Assembly (NCBI RefSeq): GCF_003014595.1
Contig: NZ_PYGK01000006.1
Location: forward strand, 372,001-436,000
Reading direction: 5' to 3'
Length of the DNA: 64,000 nucleotides
Source of the DNA: Chitinophaga ginsengisoli
Lineage (GTDB): Bacteria; Bacteroidota; Bacteroidia; Chitinophagales; Chitinophagaceae
The translations under genes and the position numbers were made by a program. The notes beneath the pieces are model-generated. The model was given only the letters and a program-made list of their open reading frames with translations. It was not told the DNA's origin and searched no databases. Positions 51,187-60,123 of this stretch are shown here, piece after piece. Each line of letters starts with the position of its first letter. The first letter of the stretch is position 1.

Positions 51187-51285
51187 TGTTGATTAGGTAT
51201 TTCTTAGGTTTTACTATAGGATAATAAATAAGGCATGGATTAGGAAGACTCCTGTCTCTTTCACCATGAAAAGATATGCGTTTTA

Positions 51286-51966
51286 CTATAGATCGATACT
51301 GCTTCCTATTGCCGGCAGCAATAATTCCAGGCCTGCGGCTGCAAACTGTTGCTGCGTTTTCTCCTTATCTATCTTGATATACCCAAAGGTGTCGTAGTGT
51401 ACGCCGATAATGCGTTTACAATCAACAAATCCTGCCGCTGCAATTGCATCGTCAGCTCCCATGGTGAAATTATCTCCTATTGGTAAAATTGCAAAATCAA
51501 GTTTAGCATACCTGGGTATCAGCTGCATGTCTAAAGTCAGCGCTGTATCCCCTGCAAAATAAAAATTTCCCTCCTCAGTCGTAAAAACGAATCCCATAGG
51601 ATTACCCCCATAGGAACCATCTGGCAGACCACTGGAGTGATGAGCCACCACACACTTTACTGTGCCAAAGTCAAAATGCCATTTACCCCCGGTGTTCATT
51701 GGGTGTACTTTCTCAATGCCCTGCCTGCCAGTCCATTCGGTCAGTTCAAAAGCGCCTACTACAGTCGCATTGGTACGTTTTGCCAGTCCTATGAGGTCGG
51801 CTACATGATCGGCATGACCGTGGGAACAGAAAATATAGTCGGCCTCTATCTTGTTGATATCTACTTCCTTAGCCAGTTCGTTGTGCGTAATAAAAGGGTC
51901 AAAAACAATCTTCTTCCCCTTAATTTCAACCGCAAAGCTGGAATGTCCGTAATAGGTGAATTTCAT
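51286..51966 (-). CDS. UPF0173 metal-dependent hydrolase
   Basis: 226-residue metallo-beta-lactamase-fold protein like YtkL/UlaG-like hydrolases. Metal site CSHGHADHVADL (about 48), other ligands in VAHHSSGLPDG, AGDTALTLDM and IGVHYDTFGYI. Starts MKFTYYGHSSF, usual for the family. Cytoplasmic; substrate unknown. Confidence 0.88.
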   Translation of the reverse strand: MKFTYYGHSSFAVEIKGKKIVFDPFITHNELAKEVDINKIEADYIFCSHGHADHVADLIGLAKRTNATVVGAFELTEWTGRQGIEKVHPMNTGGKWHFDFGTVKCVVAHHSSGLPDGSYGGNPMGFVFTTEEGNFYFAGDTALTLDMQLIPRYAKLDFAILPIGDNFTMGADDAIAAAGFVDCKRIIGVHYDTFGYIKIDKEKTQQQFAAAGLELLLPAIGSSIDL

Positions 51967-52011
51967 CTTGCAGGTGCTAATGTGAACAAAGTATACTTAC
52001 TCAAAAGTGTA

Positions 52012-52019
52012 CAAAAGTA
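52012..52019 (-). promoter_or_regulatory. -7 box of the UPF0173 gene
   Basis: Minus-strand TACTTTTG matches TAnnTTTG, 45 bases before the ATG. Confidence 0.3.
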
Positions 52020-52234
52020 CAACGATTAGAGAATAATAAGGTCTACCCCGATATTTATTTATTCACAGCTGCTTCACATTTGAATTGTTAATTAGCTCAC
52101 AATGAATTGTTTAGTATTATTTGTTAAAGTAAATGCAAAATCTGTCCTTCTGGTACAATATGTGGACCGGTAAATCGTCATAACAGGATACTGCCTCTGG
52201 TACCAATAAAAAAGGATAGGTTTACGTAAGGGGT

Positions 52235-52242
52235 TATTTTTG
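52235..52242 (+). promoter_or_regulatory. -7 box of the membrane phosphoesterase gene
   Basis: TATTTTTG matches TAnnTTTG. The TTG at 52240 lies inside it, which argues for the ATG at 52261 as the true start. Confidence 0.35.
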
Positions 52243-52260
52243 CAAGGACAAATATTCTAC

Positions 52261-53520
52261 ATGCGTTCAGGATTCAATACGATAGTACTGTTAATCATAC
52301 TATTATTACTCGATCTTTATGTTTTTATGGCCATTAAGGCCATTTTTAATGGCTCAACAACAAGAGTACGCAGTTTCGTATTCGGTGGTTACTGGGTGTT
52401 ATCAGCCCTGGTAATATTAACTATTGCCCTGTTACCGTACATGAACTGGCAGGAATGGCCCGCCAATGCCCGCTCATACGTACTTACTATTATATTCGGA
52501 CTGGTCTTCGCTAAAATGCTGGCAGCTGTATTCCTCCTGCTCGACGATGGCCGCCGGGCCGTTCAATGGATCATCAGCCGGTTTTCTTCCGGCGGAGGGG
52601 ATGCTGTAGCTGCCAATGCCATCACCCGGTCGAAATTCCTTTCCCAGATGGCCTTGATACTAGGAGGTGGCATGTTTGCTACCCTGGTATACGGTCTGTC
52701 CAATAAATACAATTACAGGGTCCACAAGCTGAAACTTGCGTTCAAAAACCTGCCTCCTGCCTTTAAAGGATTGCGCATTGTACAAATATCTGATATTCAC
52801 TCCGGTAGTCTGAGCAATAAGGAGGCAGTAGAAAAAGGAGTGGAGCTCATCAACGCACAAAAGGCTGATATTATACTCTTTACCGGCGACCTGGTAAATG
52901 ACCGCGCCACAGAGATGGATAACCTGATGGATGTGTTCAGCCGGGTGAAAGCCCCGATGGGCGTTTACTCAACCCTGGGTAACCATGATTATGGCGATTA
53001 CTACGCCTGGCCTGACAGAGACGCCAATGGCTTCAGCGCCCAGCGGAATGAGAACCTGGAAAGACTGAAAGCCGTACATGGTGAACTGGGTTGGAAATTA
53101 CTGATGAATGAACACGTCACCCTGGAGCGTGGCGGACAACAAATTGGTTTACTGGGTATTGAGAACTGGAGCGCTATGAGCCGCTTCCCTAAATACGGCG
53201 ATTTGAAAAAGGCGTACGCCGGCGCCTCACATTTGCCATTCAAGATCCTGATGTCTCACGATCCTACCCATTGGGATGCCCAGGTAAGAACAGAATATCC
53301 TGATATTGACCTGATGCTGGCAGGCCATACACATGGCATGCAGTTCGGTGTGGAAATCCCGGGATTTAAATGGAGCCCTGCCCGCTTTATCTATAAAGAA
53401 TGGGCCGGTCTTTATAAAGAGGGAGATCAGCGCCTGTACGTGAACAGAGGATTTGGGTTCCTGGGGTATCCTGGTCGTGTAGGCATTCTTCCGGAAATTA
53501 CTGTGATAGAGCTGACATAG
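52261..53520 (+). CDS. Membrane-anchored metallophosphoesterase (YaeI-like)
   Basis: 419 residues. Four hydrophobic segments in the first 155 residues (for example IVLLIILLLLDLYVFMAIKA and ALVILTIALLPYM), then a calcineurin-like domain: IVQISDIHSGSL (about 172), LFTGDLVNDR (about 204), TLGNHDYGDYYA (about 239), LMSHDPTHWD and LAGHTHGMQFG. Similar to YaeI/YkuE-type enzymes, some of which act on lipid phosphodiesters; substrate unknown. Confidence 0.9.
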   Translation: MRSGFNTIVLLIILLLLDLYVFMAIKAIFNGSTTRVRSFVFGGYWVLSALVILTIALLPYMNWQEWPANARSYVLTIIFGLVFAKMLAAVFLLLDDGRRAVQWIISRFSSGGGDAVAANAITRSKFLSQMALILGGGMFATLVYGLSNKYNYRVHKLKLAFKNLPPAFKGLRIVQISDIHSGSLSNKEAVEKGVELINAQKADIILFTGDLVNDRATEMDNLMDVFSRVKAPMGVYSTLGNHDYGDYYAWPDRDANGFSAQRNENLERLKAVHGELGWKLLMNEHVTLERGGQQIGLLGIENWSAMSRFPKYGDLKKAYAGASHLPFKILMSHDPTHWDAQVRTEYPDIDLMLAGHTHGMQFGVEIPGFKWSPARFIYKEWAGLYKEGDQRLYVNRGFGFLGYPGRVGILPEITVIELT

Positions 53521-53629
53521 TCTGTCGGCTCTTGTCTCGCAGTCAACGACTTTCCGTCCCCATCCACCGACAAACGGCTATGGGCTATCGACTATTTAGC
53601 CTATCTTGCGGCTGTAAAATGCTCCGTGC

Positions 53630-54568
53630 ATGCGCTGCTGCTTTCTATTCTTATTTCTGTTATGTAGTAAGGCTGCTATGTGCCAGTCCCTTGCCGAATT
53701 GGAGAAACAATTGGATTCCCTGCTGAAAAAGAGGGAAAGAAGTGAGTTGATCCTTGGTGTCGGGTATGGTAATAGTCCTGCCTATGGGAAGAAAACACAG
53801 ACGTATGAGACGCCTATCGTCATGAAGCCCTTCATTAACCCAACGGTTTCCTACTTCCATAAAACAGGTTTATATGCTAATGTGAGCAGCTATTACCTTT
53901 TTCAGTCAATCGGTAAACCCTGGTTTGAATGGGATTTTTCCGTAGGATACGACTATTCGAAGAGCCGGAAGTTCCTGACGGGAGTTTCCTATACCAGATA
54001 CATTTTCACTGACTCTGTTGATATACCGGTTACGCCGATCAATAATGAATTATTTGCTTATTTCTATTACAGGGACTGGTGGTTGCAACCCGGCGTGAGC
54101 TTAGACCTGGGATGGGGAAGCACACAGGAGAAGATCGCAGGAGGCAGGTTGAGCCGGAACCTCTCCGGAAAGGATTTCAATATCGTGACAGCCATCCGCC
54201 ATCCTTTTATCTTTATCGACGTATTAAAGCGGGATGACGCCATTTTACTAACGCCTTCTGTAGGCCTTACAATGGGTACTGCCAATTATTACAGTAATCT
54301 TAAGTCATTCCAGTATATGTCCCGCTCATCCAAATTACATTGGGAATGGAGCGAAGCCCATCCACCGGGAGATATTCAAAGCGCATTTATGAGCAGGAAA
54401 ACTGCTACGGGCTTTGAAATGAGGGCTGTTGACCTTACCCTTAATGCATCTTATATGCTGGGAAACTTTACCATCTCACCATCCTACACCATTTTCAAAC
54501 CTTTCCAGGGAGAAGAGAAACAACTTACCGGCTATTTTACTGCCAGGTTAGGATATACTTTTAAATGA
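53630..54568 (+). CDS. Outer-membrane barrel-like hypothetical protein
   Basis: 312 residues with signal peptide (CCFLFLFLLCSKAAMCQS). The mature part has alternating strands rich in Tyr, Trp and Phe (YANVSSYYLFQSIGKPWFEW, ELFAYFYYRDWWLQPGVSLD) and ends GYFTARLGYTFK, a C-terminal aromatic typical of outer-membrane barrels. No named family recognised. The region before it, 53521-53629, contains no clear signal. Confidence 0.75.
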   Translation: MRCCFLFLFLLCSKAAMCQSLAELEKQLDSLLKKRERSELILGVGYGNSPAYGKKTQTYETPIVMKPFINPTVSYFHKTGLYANVSSYYLFQSIGKPWFEWDFSVGYDYSKSRKFLTGVSYTRYIFTDSVDIPVTPINNELFAYFYYRDWWLQPGVSLDLGWGSTQEKIAGGRLSRNLSGKDFNIVTAIRHPFIFIDVLKRDDAILLTPSVGLTMGTANYYSNLKSFQYMSRSSKLHWEWSEAHPPGDIQSAFMSRKTATGFEMRAVDLTLNASYMLGNFTISPSYTIFKPFQGEEKQLTGYFTARLGYTFK

Positions 54569-54645
54569 TCCCTTTTTCTTCACGTTACTGTTTTTTTTGC
54601 TTTGTTATCCACACATTGCTAATTGTTAATAATTGTAGCACGCAT

Positions 54646-54676
54646 TTTGCTATCTCTGCAATAGGGGTACGTTTTG
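54646..54676 (+). promoter_or_regulatory. Candidate promoter of the porin-like gene
   Basis: TTTG at 54646-54649 and TACGTTTTG at 54668-54676, one base longer than the -7 consensus, spacing 18. Leader would be about 75 bases. Confidence 0.3.
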
Positions 54677-54756
54677 TGAGGAACGTTATAATAATCAGAA
54701 CCTGAAAAACCTTTAATCAATCGATAAATCATCCTCTTCTGTTTAAAACAACTATT

Positions 54757-55371
54757 ATGAAAAAACTGTTTCTCGCGATCGCAGTACTCAGCGTAACTGC
54801 CGTTTCTACCGCAAATGCCCAGACCAGATTTTTAAGATTCGGTCTTAAAGGAGGTGCTAATCTGGGTAAACTGGACGGTCAGGGTTACAAAGATGGCTTC
54901 AATCTGGGGTACCACCTGGGTGGCTTTGCACAGGTTAACCTGACAAAAGGCTTCGGTGTACAAGGTGAATTGATCTTTTCTTCAAATTCAGTAAAAACTA
55001 CAAGTGATTTCAGCCAGGTATACAATCCTGATAATCTGAATGATCCTGCTAACAACAACAAAAAGATAAAACTGAACTACCTGAGCATTCCGTTACTCGC
55101 CAATATCTCTTTGGGTAGCCCGCGTATTAAACTGCAGGTAGGTCCTCAGTTCAGCGCCCTGGTGAGCGATAAAAATGTATTCAAAGGTGCTAATGATGCC
55201 TTTAAAGGTGGTGATGTATCCGGTGTGGCGGGTTTATGGTTGCAATTGCCAATCATTAATATCAGTGCCCGTTATATCGTCGGCTTTACTGATGTGAAGG
55301 GTGTCAATACACTTAATACAGACAACTGGAAAAACCAGAGCATTCAGCTGGGCGTAGGTGTAACTTTATAA
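54757..55371 (+). CDS. Outer-membrane beta-barrel protein (porin-like, PF13568 type)
   Basis: 204 residues with signal peptide (FLAIAVLSVTAVSTANAQ). FGLKGGANLGKLDGQ, GYHLGGFAQVNLTKGFGVQG and LNYLSIPLLANISLGSPRIK (all within the barrel) and the final SIQLGVGVTL are characteristic of the small outer-membrane barrels abundant in Bacteroidota. General role in the envelope; ligand unknown. Followed by a strong terminator. Confidence 0.87.
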   Translation: MKKLFLAIAVLSVTAVSTANAQTRFLRFGLKGGANLGKLDGQGYKDGFNLGYHLGGFAQVNLTKGFGVQGELIFSSNSVKTTSDFSQVYNPDNLNDPANNNKKIKLNYLSIPLLANISLGSPRIKLQVGPQFSALVSDKNVFKGANDAFKGGDVSGVAGLWLQLPIINISARYIVGFTDVKGVNTLNTDNWKNQSIQLGVGVTL

Positions 55372-55391
55372 ACACAGCTTAAATGATATTG

Positions 55392-55427
55392 AAAAGTCGC
55401 TTCGTCATAAAACGGGGCGACTTTTTT
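55392..55427 (+). terminator. Terminator of the porin-like gene
   Basis: AAAAGTCGCTTCGT pairs with ACGGGGCGACTTTT (two wobbles), 6-base loop, T run. Confidence 0.85.
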
Positions 55428-55543
55428 AATATCATTTATTTTTTCGTGGCATCAAACTTGACAATATACCTATGCTTATAAAAATGAATGGAAAGGGGGC
55501 CGCAGGCTGACAATTTGGCCACTTTCCCGATTAAACTACGCAG

Positions 55544-57946
55544 ATGAATAGATTCTATTTTGCAAACTCGGAAGAAGAGATGGAATTCATGCCGATTATC
55601 CCTTTAAATGAAGAGAATGATGGGCTGGAGGACGAGAAAATACCTGATGAACTGGCCTTGCTGCCGCTTAGAAATACTGTGCTTTTCCCAGGAGTGGTAC
55701 TGCCAATTACAGTTGGCAGGGATAAATCCATAAAGGCAGTGAACGATGCCTATAAGGCAGACAAACTGATTGGAGTTGTAGCACAAAAAGACAGTACTGT
55801 AGAAGATCCTAACCTGGTTGATCTTACTGATGTGGGCACTGTTGCCCGTATCGTTAAGCTTATTAAAATGCCGGATGGTGGCACCACTATCATCATACAG
55901 GGGCGTAAACGATTTAAGATCGGTGAAATAGTATCGGAAGATCCATATTTTAAGGCCCGCATCGAACTGCTGCATGATGAAATAGTGACAGACGATCCGG
56001 AATTTGACGCCTACATTTCTTCTATCAAAGACCTGGCGGGTCAGATCATCCAGTTATCGCCCAACCTGCCTTCCGAAGCGAGTATCATCCTGAAGAACAT
56101 TGAAAATGCATCCTTCCTGGTACACTTCGTGTCTTCCAACTTAAACTGTGACCTGAAAGATAAACAGCAACTGCTGGAGATCAATAACCTGCGTACCCGC
56201 GCTGAATTGCTCCTGAAATTATTGCAGGTAGAACTGCAGCTGGCAGAGCTGAAAAATAAGATCACCAATAAAACCAAAGCTGATCTTGACAAACAACAGC
56301 GGGAATATTTCCTCCAGCAACAGCTCAAATCCATTAAGGAAGAACTGGGAGGAGACTCGAATGACCGTGAAGTAAAGGAATTACAGCGTAAGGCAGAAAA
56401 GAAACAGTGGACAGAAGCTGCTGCTGAACTGTTCCGCAAAGGCATTGAAAAGCTGGAACGTATGCATCCCAGCACGCCCGACTACTCTGTGGTGTACAAT
56501 CACCTGGACCTGATGCTGGACCTGCCCTGGAAAGAATATACCGAAGACAGCTATGACCTGAAAAAGGCGAAAAAGATCCTGGATAACGACCATTATGGTA
56601 TGGACAAGATCAAGGAACGCATTCTGGAATACCTGGCTGTTCTCAAACTGAAAGGCGACATGAAGTCTCCGATCCTCTGTTTTGTAGGTCCTCCGGGTAT
56701 TGGTAAAACATCCCTGGGCCGTTCTATTGCCAGTGCAATTGGCCGTAAGTATGTAAGGCTGAGCCTTGGCGGTCTGCATGATGAAAGTGAGATCAGGGGC
56801 CATCGTAAAACATATATCGGCGCTATGCCCGGTCGCGTGTTACAGTCCATCCGTAAGGTGAAAACCTCCAACCCTGTCATGATCCTCGATGAGATTGACA
56901 AGATTGGTAATGACCACCGTGGAGATCCAAGTTCTGCTATGCTGGAGGTACTTGATCCGGAGCAGAACGGTACTTTCTACGACAACTACCTGGAACTGGA
57001 ATATGACCTGAGCAAGGTACTGTTTATCGCTACTGCGAATAATATCAACGCTATTAGTCCTGCACTTCGTGACAGGCTGGAGATCATAGATCTGAGCGGT
57101 TATTCCATCGAAGAAAAAGTGGAGATCGCCAAACGTCACCTGATACCTAAACAGAAGGATGCACACGGTCTGAAGGCGCTGAAAATGCGTATCAGCAACG
57201 GCATTGTAGAAAGAGTGATCCAGGATTATACCCGTGAAAGTGGTGTCCGTGAACTGGATAGACAATTTGCATCCATCATGCGTTCCATCGCCAAAGATGT
57301 GGCACTGGAAGAGGAAATCCCGGAAAGCCTGACAGAAGATCACATAGAGGAAATATTAGGTAAGTCCCGCTATTCCAATGAGATCTATAAGGTCGGGAAT
57401 CCAGCAGGTGTCGCTGTCGGACTGGCCTGGACGTATGTAGGAGGAGATATCCTGTTTATCGAGACCAGCCTGAGTGAAGGTAAAGGTGAATTGAGGCTGA
57501 CCGGTAACCTGGGTAATGTGATGAAGGAATCTGTAAGTACGGCGCTCAGCTATCTGCAGGCGCATGCCAGGGAATTCAAGATCGATCCTAAACTGTTCTC
57601 CCAACGTAATGTGCATGTGCACGTTCCGGAAGGCGCTGTTCCGAAGGATGGTCCAAGTGCGGGTATCACTATGCTGACGGCCTTAACGTCTGCATTTACA
57701 GGCAGAAAGGTAAAGTCCTACCTGGCTATGACAGGTGAGATCACCCTCCGCGGACAGGTGCTGCCGGTAGGAGGTATCAAGGAAAAGATACTGGCTGCCA
57801 AAAGAGCAGGTATTAAGGAAATCATCCTCTGCTGGCAGAATGAAAAGGACATTAAAGAAATAAATCCCGACTATATCAAAGGATTAAAGTTCCATTTTGT
57901 TAAAGAAATGAACCAAGTTGTCGATATAGCGTTATTAAAGAAGTAA
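55544..57946 (+). CDS. lon: ATP-dependent protease Lon
   Basis: 800-residue LonA protease. N-terminal substrate domain (LALLPLRNTVLFPGVVLPIT, about 37-56), coiled-coil region (about 210-290), AAA+ domain with Walker A GPPGIGKTSLGRS (about 383) and Walker B ILDEIDKIG (about 447), and proteolytic domain with catalytic Ser in PKDGPSAGITM (about 704) and Lys in EKILAAKRAGI (about 747). Degrades damaged and regulatory proteins in the cytoplasm. Single gene. Confidence 0.97.
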   Translation: MNRFYFANSEEEMEFMPIIPLNEENDGLEDEKIPDELALLPLRNTVLFPGVVLPITVGRDKSIKAVNDAYKADKLIGVVAQKDSTVEDPNLVDLTDVGTVARIVKLIKMPDGGTTIIIQGRKRFKIGEIVSEDPYFKARIELLHDEIVTDDPEFDAYISSIKDLAGQIIQLSPNLPSEASIILKNIENASFLVHFVSSNLNCDLKDKQQLLEINNLRTRAELLLKLLQVELQLAELKNKITNKTKADLDKQQREYFLQQQLKSIKEELGGDSNDREVKELQRKAEKKQWTEAAAELFRKGIEKLERMHPSTPDYSVVYNHLDLMLDLPWKEYTEDSYDLKKAKKILDNDHYGMDKIKERILEYLAVLKLKGDMKSPILCFVGPPGIGKTSLGRSIASAIGRKYVRLSLGGLHDESEIRGHRKTYIGAMPGRVLQSIRKVKTSNPVMILDEIDKIGNDHRGDPSSAMLEVLDPEQNGTFYDNYLELEYDLSKVLFIATANNINAISPALRDRLEIIDLSGYSIEEKVEIAKRHLIPKQKDAHGLKALKMRISNGIVERVIQDYTRESGVRELDRQFASIMRSIAKDVALEEEIPESLTEDHIEEILGKSRYSNEIYKVGNPAGVAVGLAWTYVGGDILFIETSLSEGKGELRLTGNLGNVMKESVSTALSYLQAHAREFKIDPKLFSQRNVHVHVPEGAVPKDGPSAGITMLTALTSAFTGRKVKSYLAMTGEITLRGQVLPVGGIKEKILAAKRAGIKEIILCWQNEKDIKEINPDYIKGLKFHFVKEMNQVVDIALLKK

Positions 57947-58017
57947 CATTTCCCTGCCGGCCTTTTTAACAGTTGTGGCTGGCAATGGATACTAATGTTG
58001 ATTGTTTTAAGGGTTTG

Positions 58018-58055
58018 GAGATGCCATATGCTACGCATATGGCATCTCTGTTTTT
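58018..58055 (+). terminator. Terminator of lon
   Basis: GAGATGCCATATG with exact complement, loop CTACG, followed by TGTTTTTA. Confidence 0.8.
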
Positions 58056-58126
58056 AAGCCATTCTGCTGATGACAGATTGGCTTTCGTGTTTTATAACCT
58101 ATTATTATTTAGTTTTATGCCTCTTT

Positions 58127-59182
58127 ATGAGGAAAAACATCATTGCGCTGCTGATTGCGCTCCCATACCTCTGTCTTTCTATGAGAACCGCCAGTGCCCA
58201 GGTACTGGGAGGCAAGAGTGTATTTTCCTTTCTTGATCTACCTGTTTCCCCTCAAATAGCTGCCCTGGGCGGCTCCAACGTCAGCTTACAGAATAATGAT
58301 ATCGCCCTGTCGGCATTGAATCCGGCTCTATTGAGGGAGAGTATGCACCAGTATTTGCAGGTGAATTACACCAACTACTTTGCCGGTGTACAATACGCTC
58401 ATGCGCTATTTGGTTACCACCTGGGAAAATATAAGACTACGCTTGCCGGCAGTGTGCAATACATTGATTACGGCAGTGTCACTCAGACAGATGCAGCAGG
58501 TAACATTCTCGGAAATTTCAAGCCCAGAGATATGGCCTTCCAGCTAACAGCGTCCCGCAGATACCTGGAAAGATGGTATTATGGCATCAGCGTCCAGTAT
58601 GTTCAGTCCTCCTATCTGCAATACAAAGCCTCCGGATTAGCATTTCATGTAGGCCTGAACTACCAGGATACAGCCAACCACTGGCAGGCCGGTCTGGTAG
58701 TAAGAAACATGGGGGCACAGTTAAAAACCTATACAAAAGGCAACCAGGAACCCTTACCCTTCGATTTGCAGATAGGTGTTTCAAAAAAGCTAGAGAACCT
58801 TCCTCTGCAATTCTCTGCCACGATACATCACGTACATCAGTTTGACGTCCGCTATGCAGATCCAAACTTCCAGGAGGGTACTATCATTTCTGATGGAGAC
58901 ACGACCAGCACCCATGGCAATACCGCAGATAAGATCTTCCGGCACTTTATACTCGCCGCACAATGGGAGATAGGCCGTTATATAGAACTAACAGCATCTT
59001 ACAACCATCTCCGCAGGCAAGAACTGGGTTTACCACAACAAAAAGGCATGAGTGGATTCTCCGGGGGAATCGGCATCATTACCCGCAAACTGCAATTAAG
59101 ATATACCCGCTCCTGGTATCAACGCAGCGAAGCTTTAAATCAGTTGGGTATAAATTTACCATTAAAGGAATGGCGATATTAA
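58127..59182 (+). CDS. porQ: Type IX secretion system protein PorQ
   Basis: 351 residues from the ATG at 58127, giving signal peptide KNIIALLIALPYLCLSMRT ending SAQ; the longer ORF start at 58070 overlaps the hairpin region and is unlikely. GGKSVFSFLDLPVSPQIAALGG, NDIALSALNPALL and the barrel strands to the C-terminus (ALNQLGINLPLKEWRY) match PorQ, an outer-membrane barrel of the T9SS attachment apparatus. Works with the surface cellulase's Por tail in principle. Confidence 0.87.
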   Translation: MRKNIIALLIALPYLCLSMRTASAQVLGGKSVFSFLDLPVSPQIAALGGSNVSLQNNDIALSALNPALLRESMHQYLQVNYTNYFAGVQYAHALFGYHLGKYKTTLAGSVQYIDYGSVTQTDAAGNILGNFKPRDMAFQLTASRRYLERWYYGISVQYVQSSYLQYKASGLAFHVGLNYQDTANHWQAGLVVRNMGAQLKTYTKGNQEPLPFDLQIGVSKKLENLPLQFSATIHHVHQFDVRYADPNFQEGTIISDGDTTSTHGNTADKIFRHFILAAQWEIGRYIELTASYNHLRRQELGLPQQKGMSGFSGGIGIITRKLQLRYTRSWYQRSEALNQLGINLPLKEWRY

Positions 59183-59212
59183 GCTCAAAATAAAACCGTG
59201 AGAAACAATCCA

Positions 59213-59244
59213 AAAAAAATGGGACTACAGAAATCTGTAATCCC
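59213..59244 (-). terminator. Terminator of pdxJ
   Basis: GGGACTACAG (59221-59230) pairs with CTGTAATCCC (59235-59244) with one wobble in the minus-strand RNA; an A run at 59213-59219 gives the T tail there. Confidence 0.7.
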
Positions 59245-59268
59245 GCAAAAAAATTATAACACCAACAA

Positions 59269-60000
59269 CTACTCTTCGAGTTGTCTCTTATACAACTGTA
59301 TCGTATTCTCCAGTCCGAAATAAAGCGCATCACACACTAACGCATGTCCAATAGACACCTCTTTCAACTGAGGAATATGCAGCTTAAAAAAACGTAAGTT
59401 ATCAAGATTAAGATCATGACCTGCATTAAGATCCAACCCGATAGCTGTAGCCGCGCGGGCAGTATTTTTATAATCATTGAACAACTGAAGATTCTGCGGC
59501 TGTGTACGTGCACGCTCATACTCTTCTGCATAAGGACCGGTATAAAGCTCAATACGATCTGCACCAGCAGTTTTCGCCGCCTCTACTTTATCAACTTCAG
59601 CATTCAGGAATATAGACACACGGATACCAGCAGCCTTTAATGTGCCGATCACCTCGCGGAGGAATGATTGGTTTTTAATAGTATCCCAACCGGTGTTGGA
59701 AGTGATCGCATCCGGAGGATCGGGTACAAGCGTTGCCTGATGAGGCTTTACGGAAAGCACAAGGTCCATAAAGTCTTTCGAAGGATATCCTTCAATGTTG
59801 AATTCCGTTTTCACCAGCGGCTTCAGATCTCTTACGTCCTGGTAGCGGATATGTCGTTCATCCGGTCTCGGATGTACGGTGATACCGTCTGCGCCGAAAC
59901 GCTCGCAGTCCTGCGCTACTTTCAATATATCCGGCATATTACCACCACGTGCATTGCGAAGGGTGGCAAATTTGTTGATGTTTACGCTTAGCTTGGTCAT
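59269..60000 (-). CDS. pdxJ: Pyridoxine 5'-phosphate synthase
   Basis: Condenses 1-deoxyxylulose-5-phosphate and 3-amino-2-oxopropyl phosphate in vitamin B6 synthesis. 243 residues. KLSVNINKFATLRNARGG at the start, GITVHPRPDERHI (about 38), EFNIEGYPSKDF, VPDPPDAITSNTGWD and GLDLNAGHDLNLDNL are diagnostic. Convergent with porQ. Confidence 0.96.
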   Translation of the reverse strand: MTKLSVNINKFATLRNARGGNMPDILKVAQDCERFGADGITVHPRPDERHIRYQDVRDLKPLVKTEFNIEGYPSKDFMDLVLSVKPHQATLVPDPPDAITSNTGWDTIKNQSFLREVIGTLKAAGIRVSIFLNAEVDKVEAAKTAGADRIELYTGPYAEEYERARTQPQNLQLFNDYKNTARAATAIGLDLNAGHDLNLDNLRFFKLHIPQLKEVSIGHALVCDALYFGLENTIQLYKRQLEE

Positions 60001-60004
60001 AATA

Positions 60005-60012
60005 CAAAATTA
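60005..60012 (-). promoter_or_regulatory. -7 box of pdxJ, possibly leaderless
   Basis: Minus-strand TAATTTTG matches TAnnTTTG and ends only four bases before the pdxJ ATG, so transcription would start at or next to it. -33 not clear. Confidence 0.35.
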
Positions 60013-60068
60013 GTGGAATTACGCGGATAGTCCATCGAGATAGATGAAGGGGTAAGTAATCTAAAGCA

Positions 60069-60101
60069 AATAGCCCATAACTATCAAAGTTATGGGCTAT
60101 T
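60069..60101 (-). terminator. Hairpin downstream of ahcY
   Basis: AATAGCCCATAACT with an exact complement around a 5-base loop (14-bp stem). The T tail is weak, so termination is likely but not certain. Confidence 0.6.
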
Positions 60102-60123
60102 GCTAATATAGTGATTAATCAGA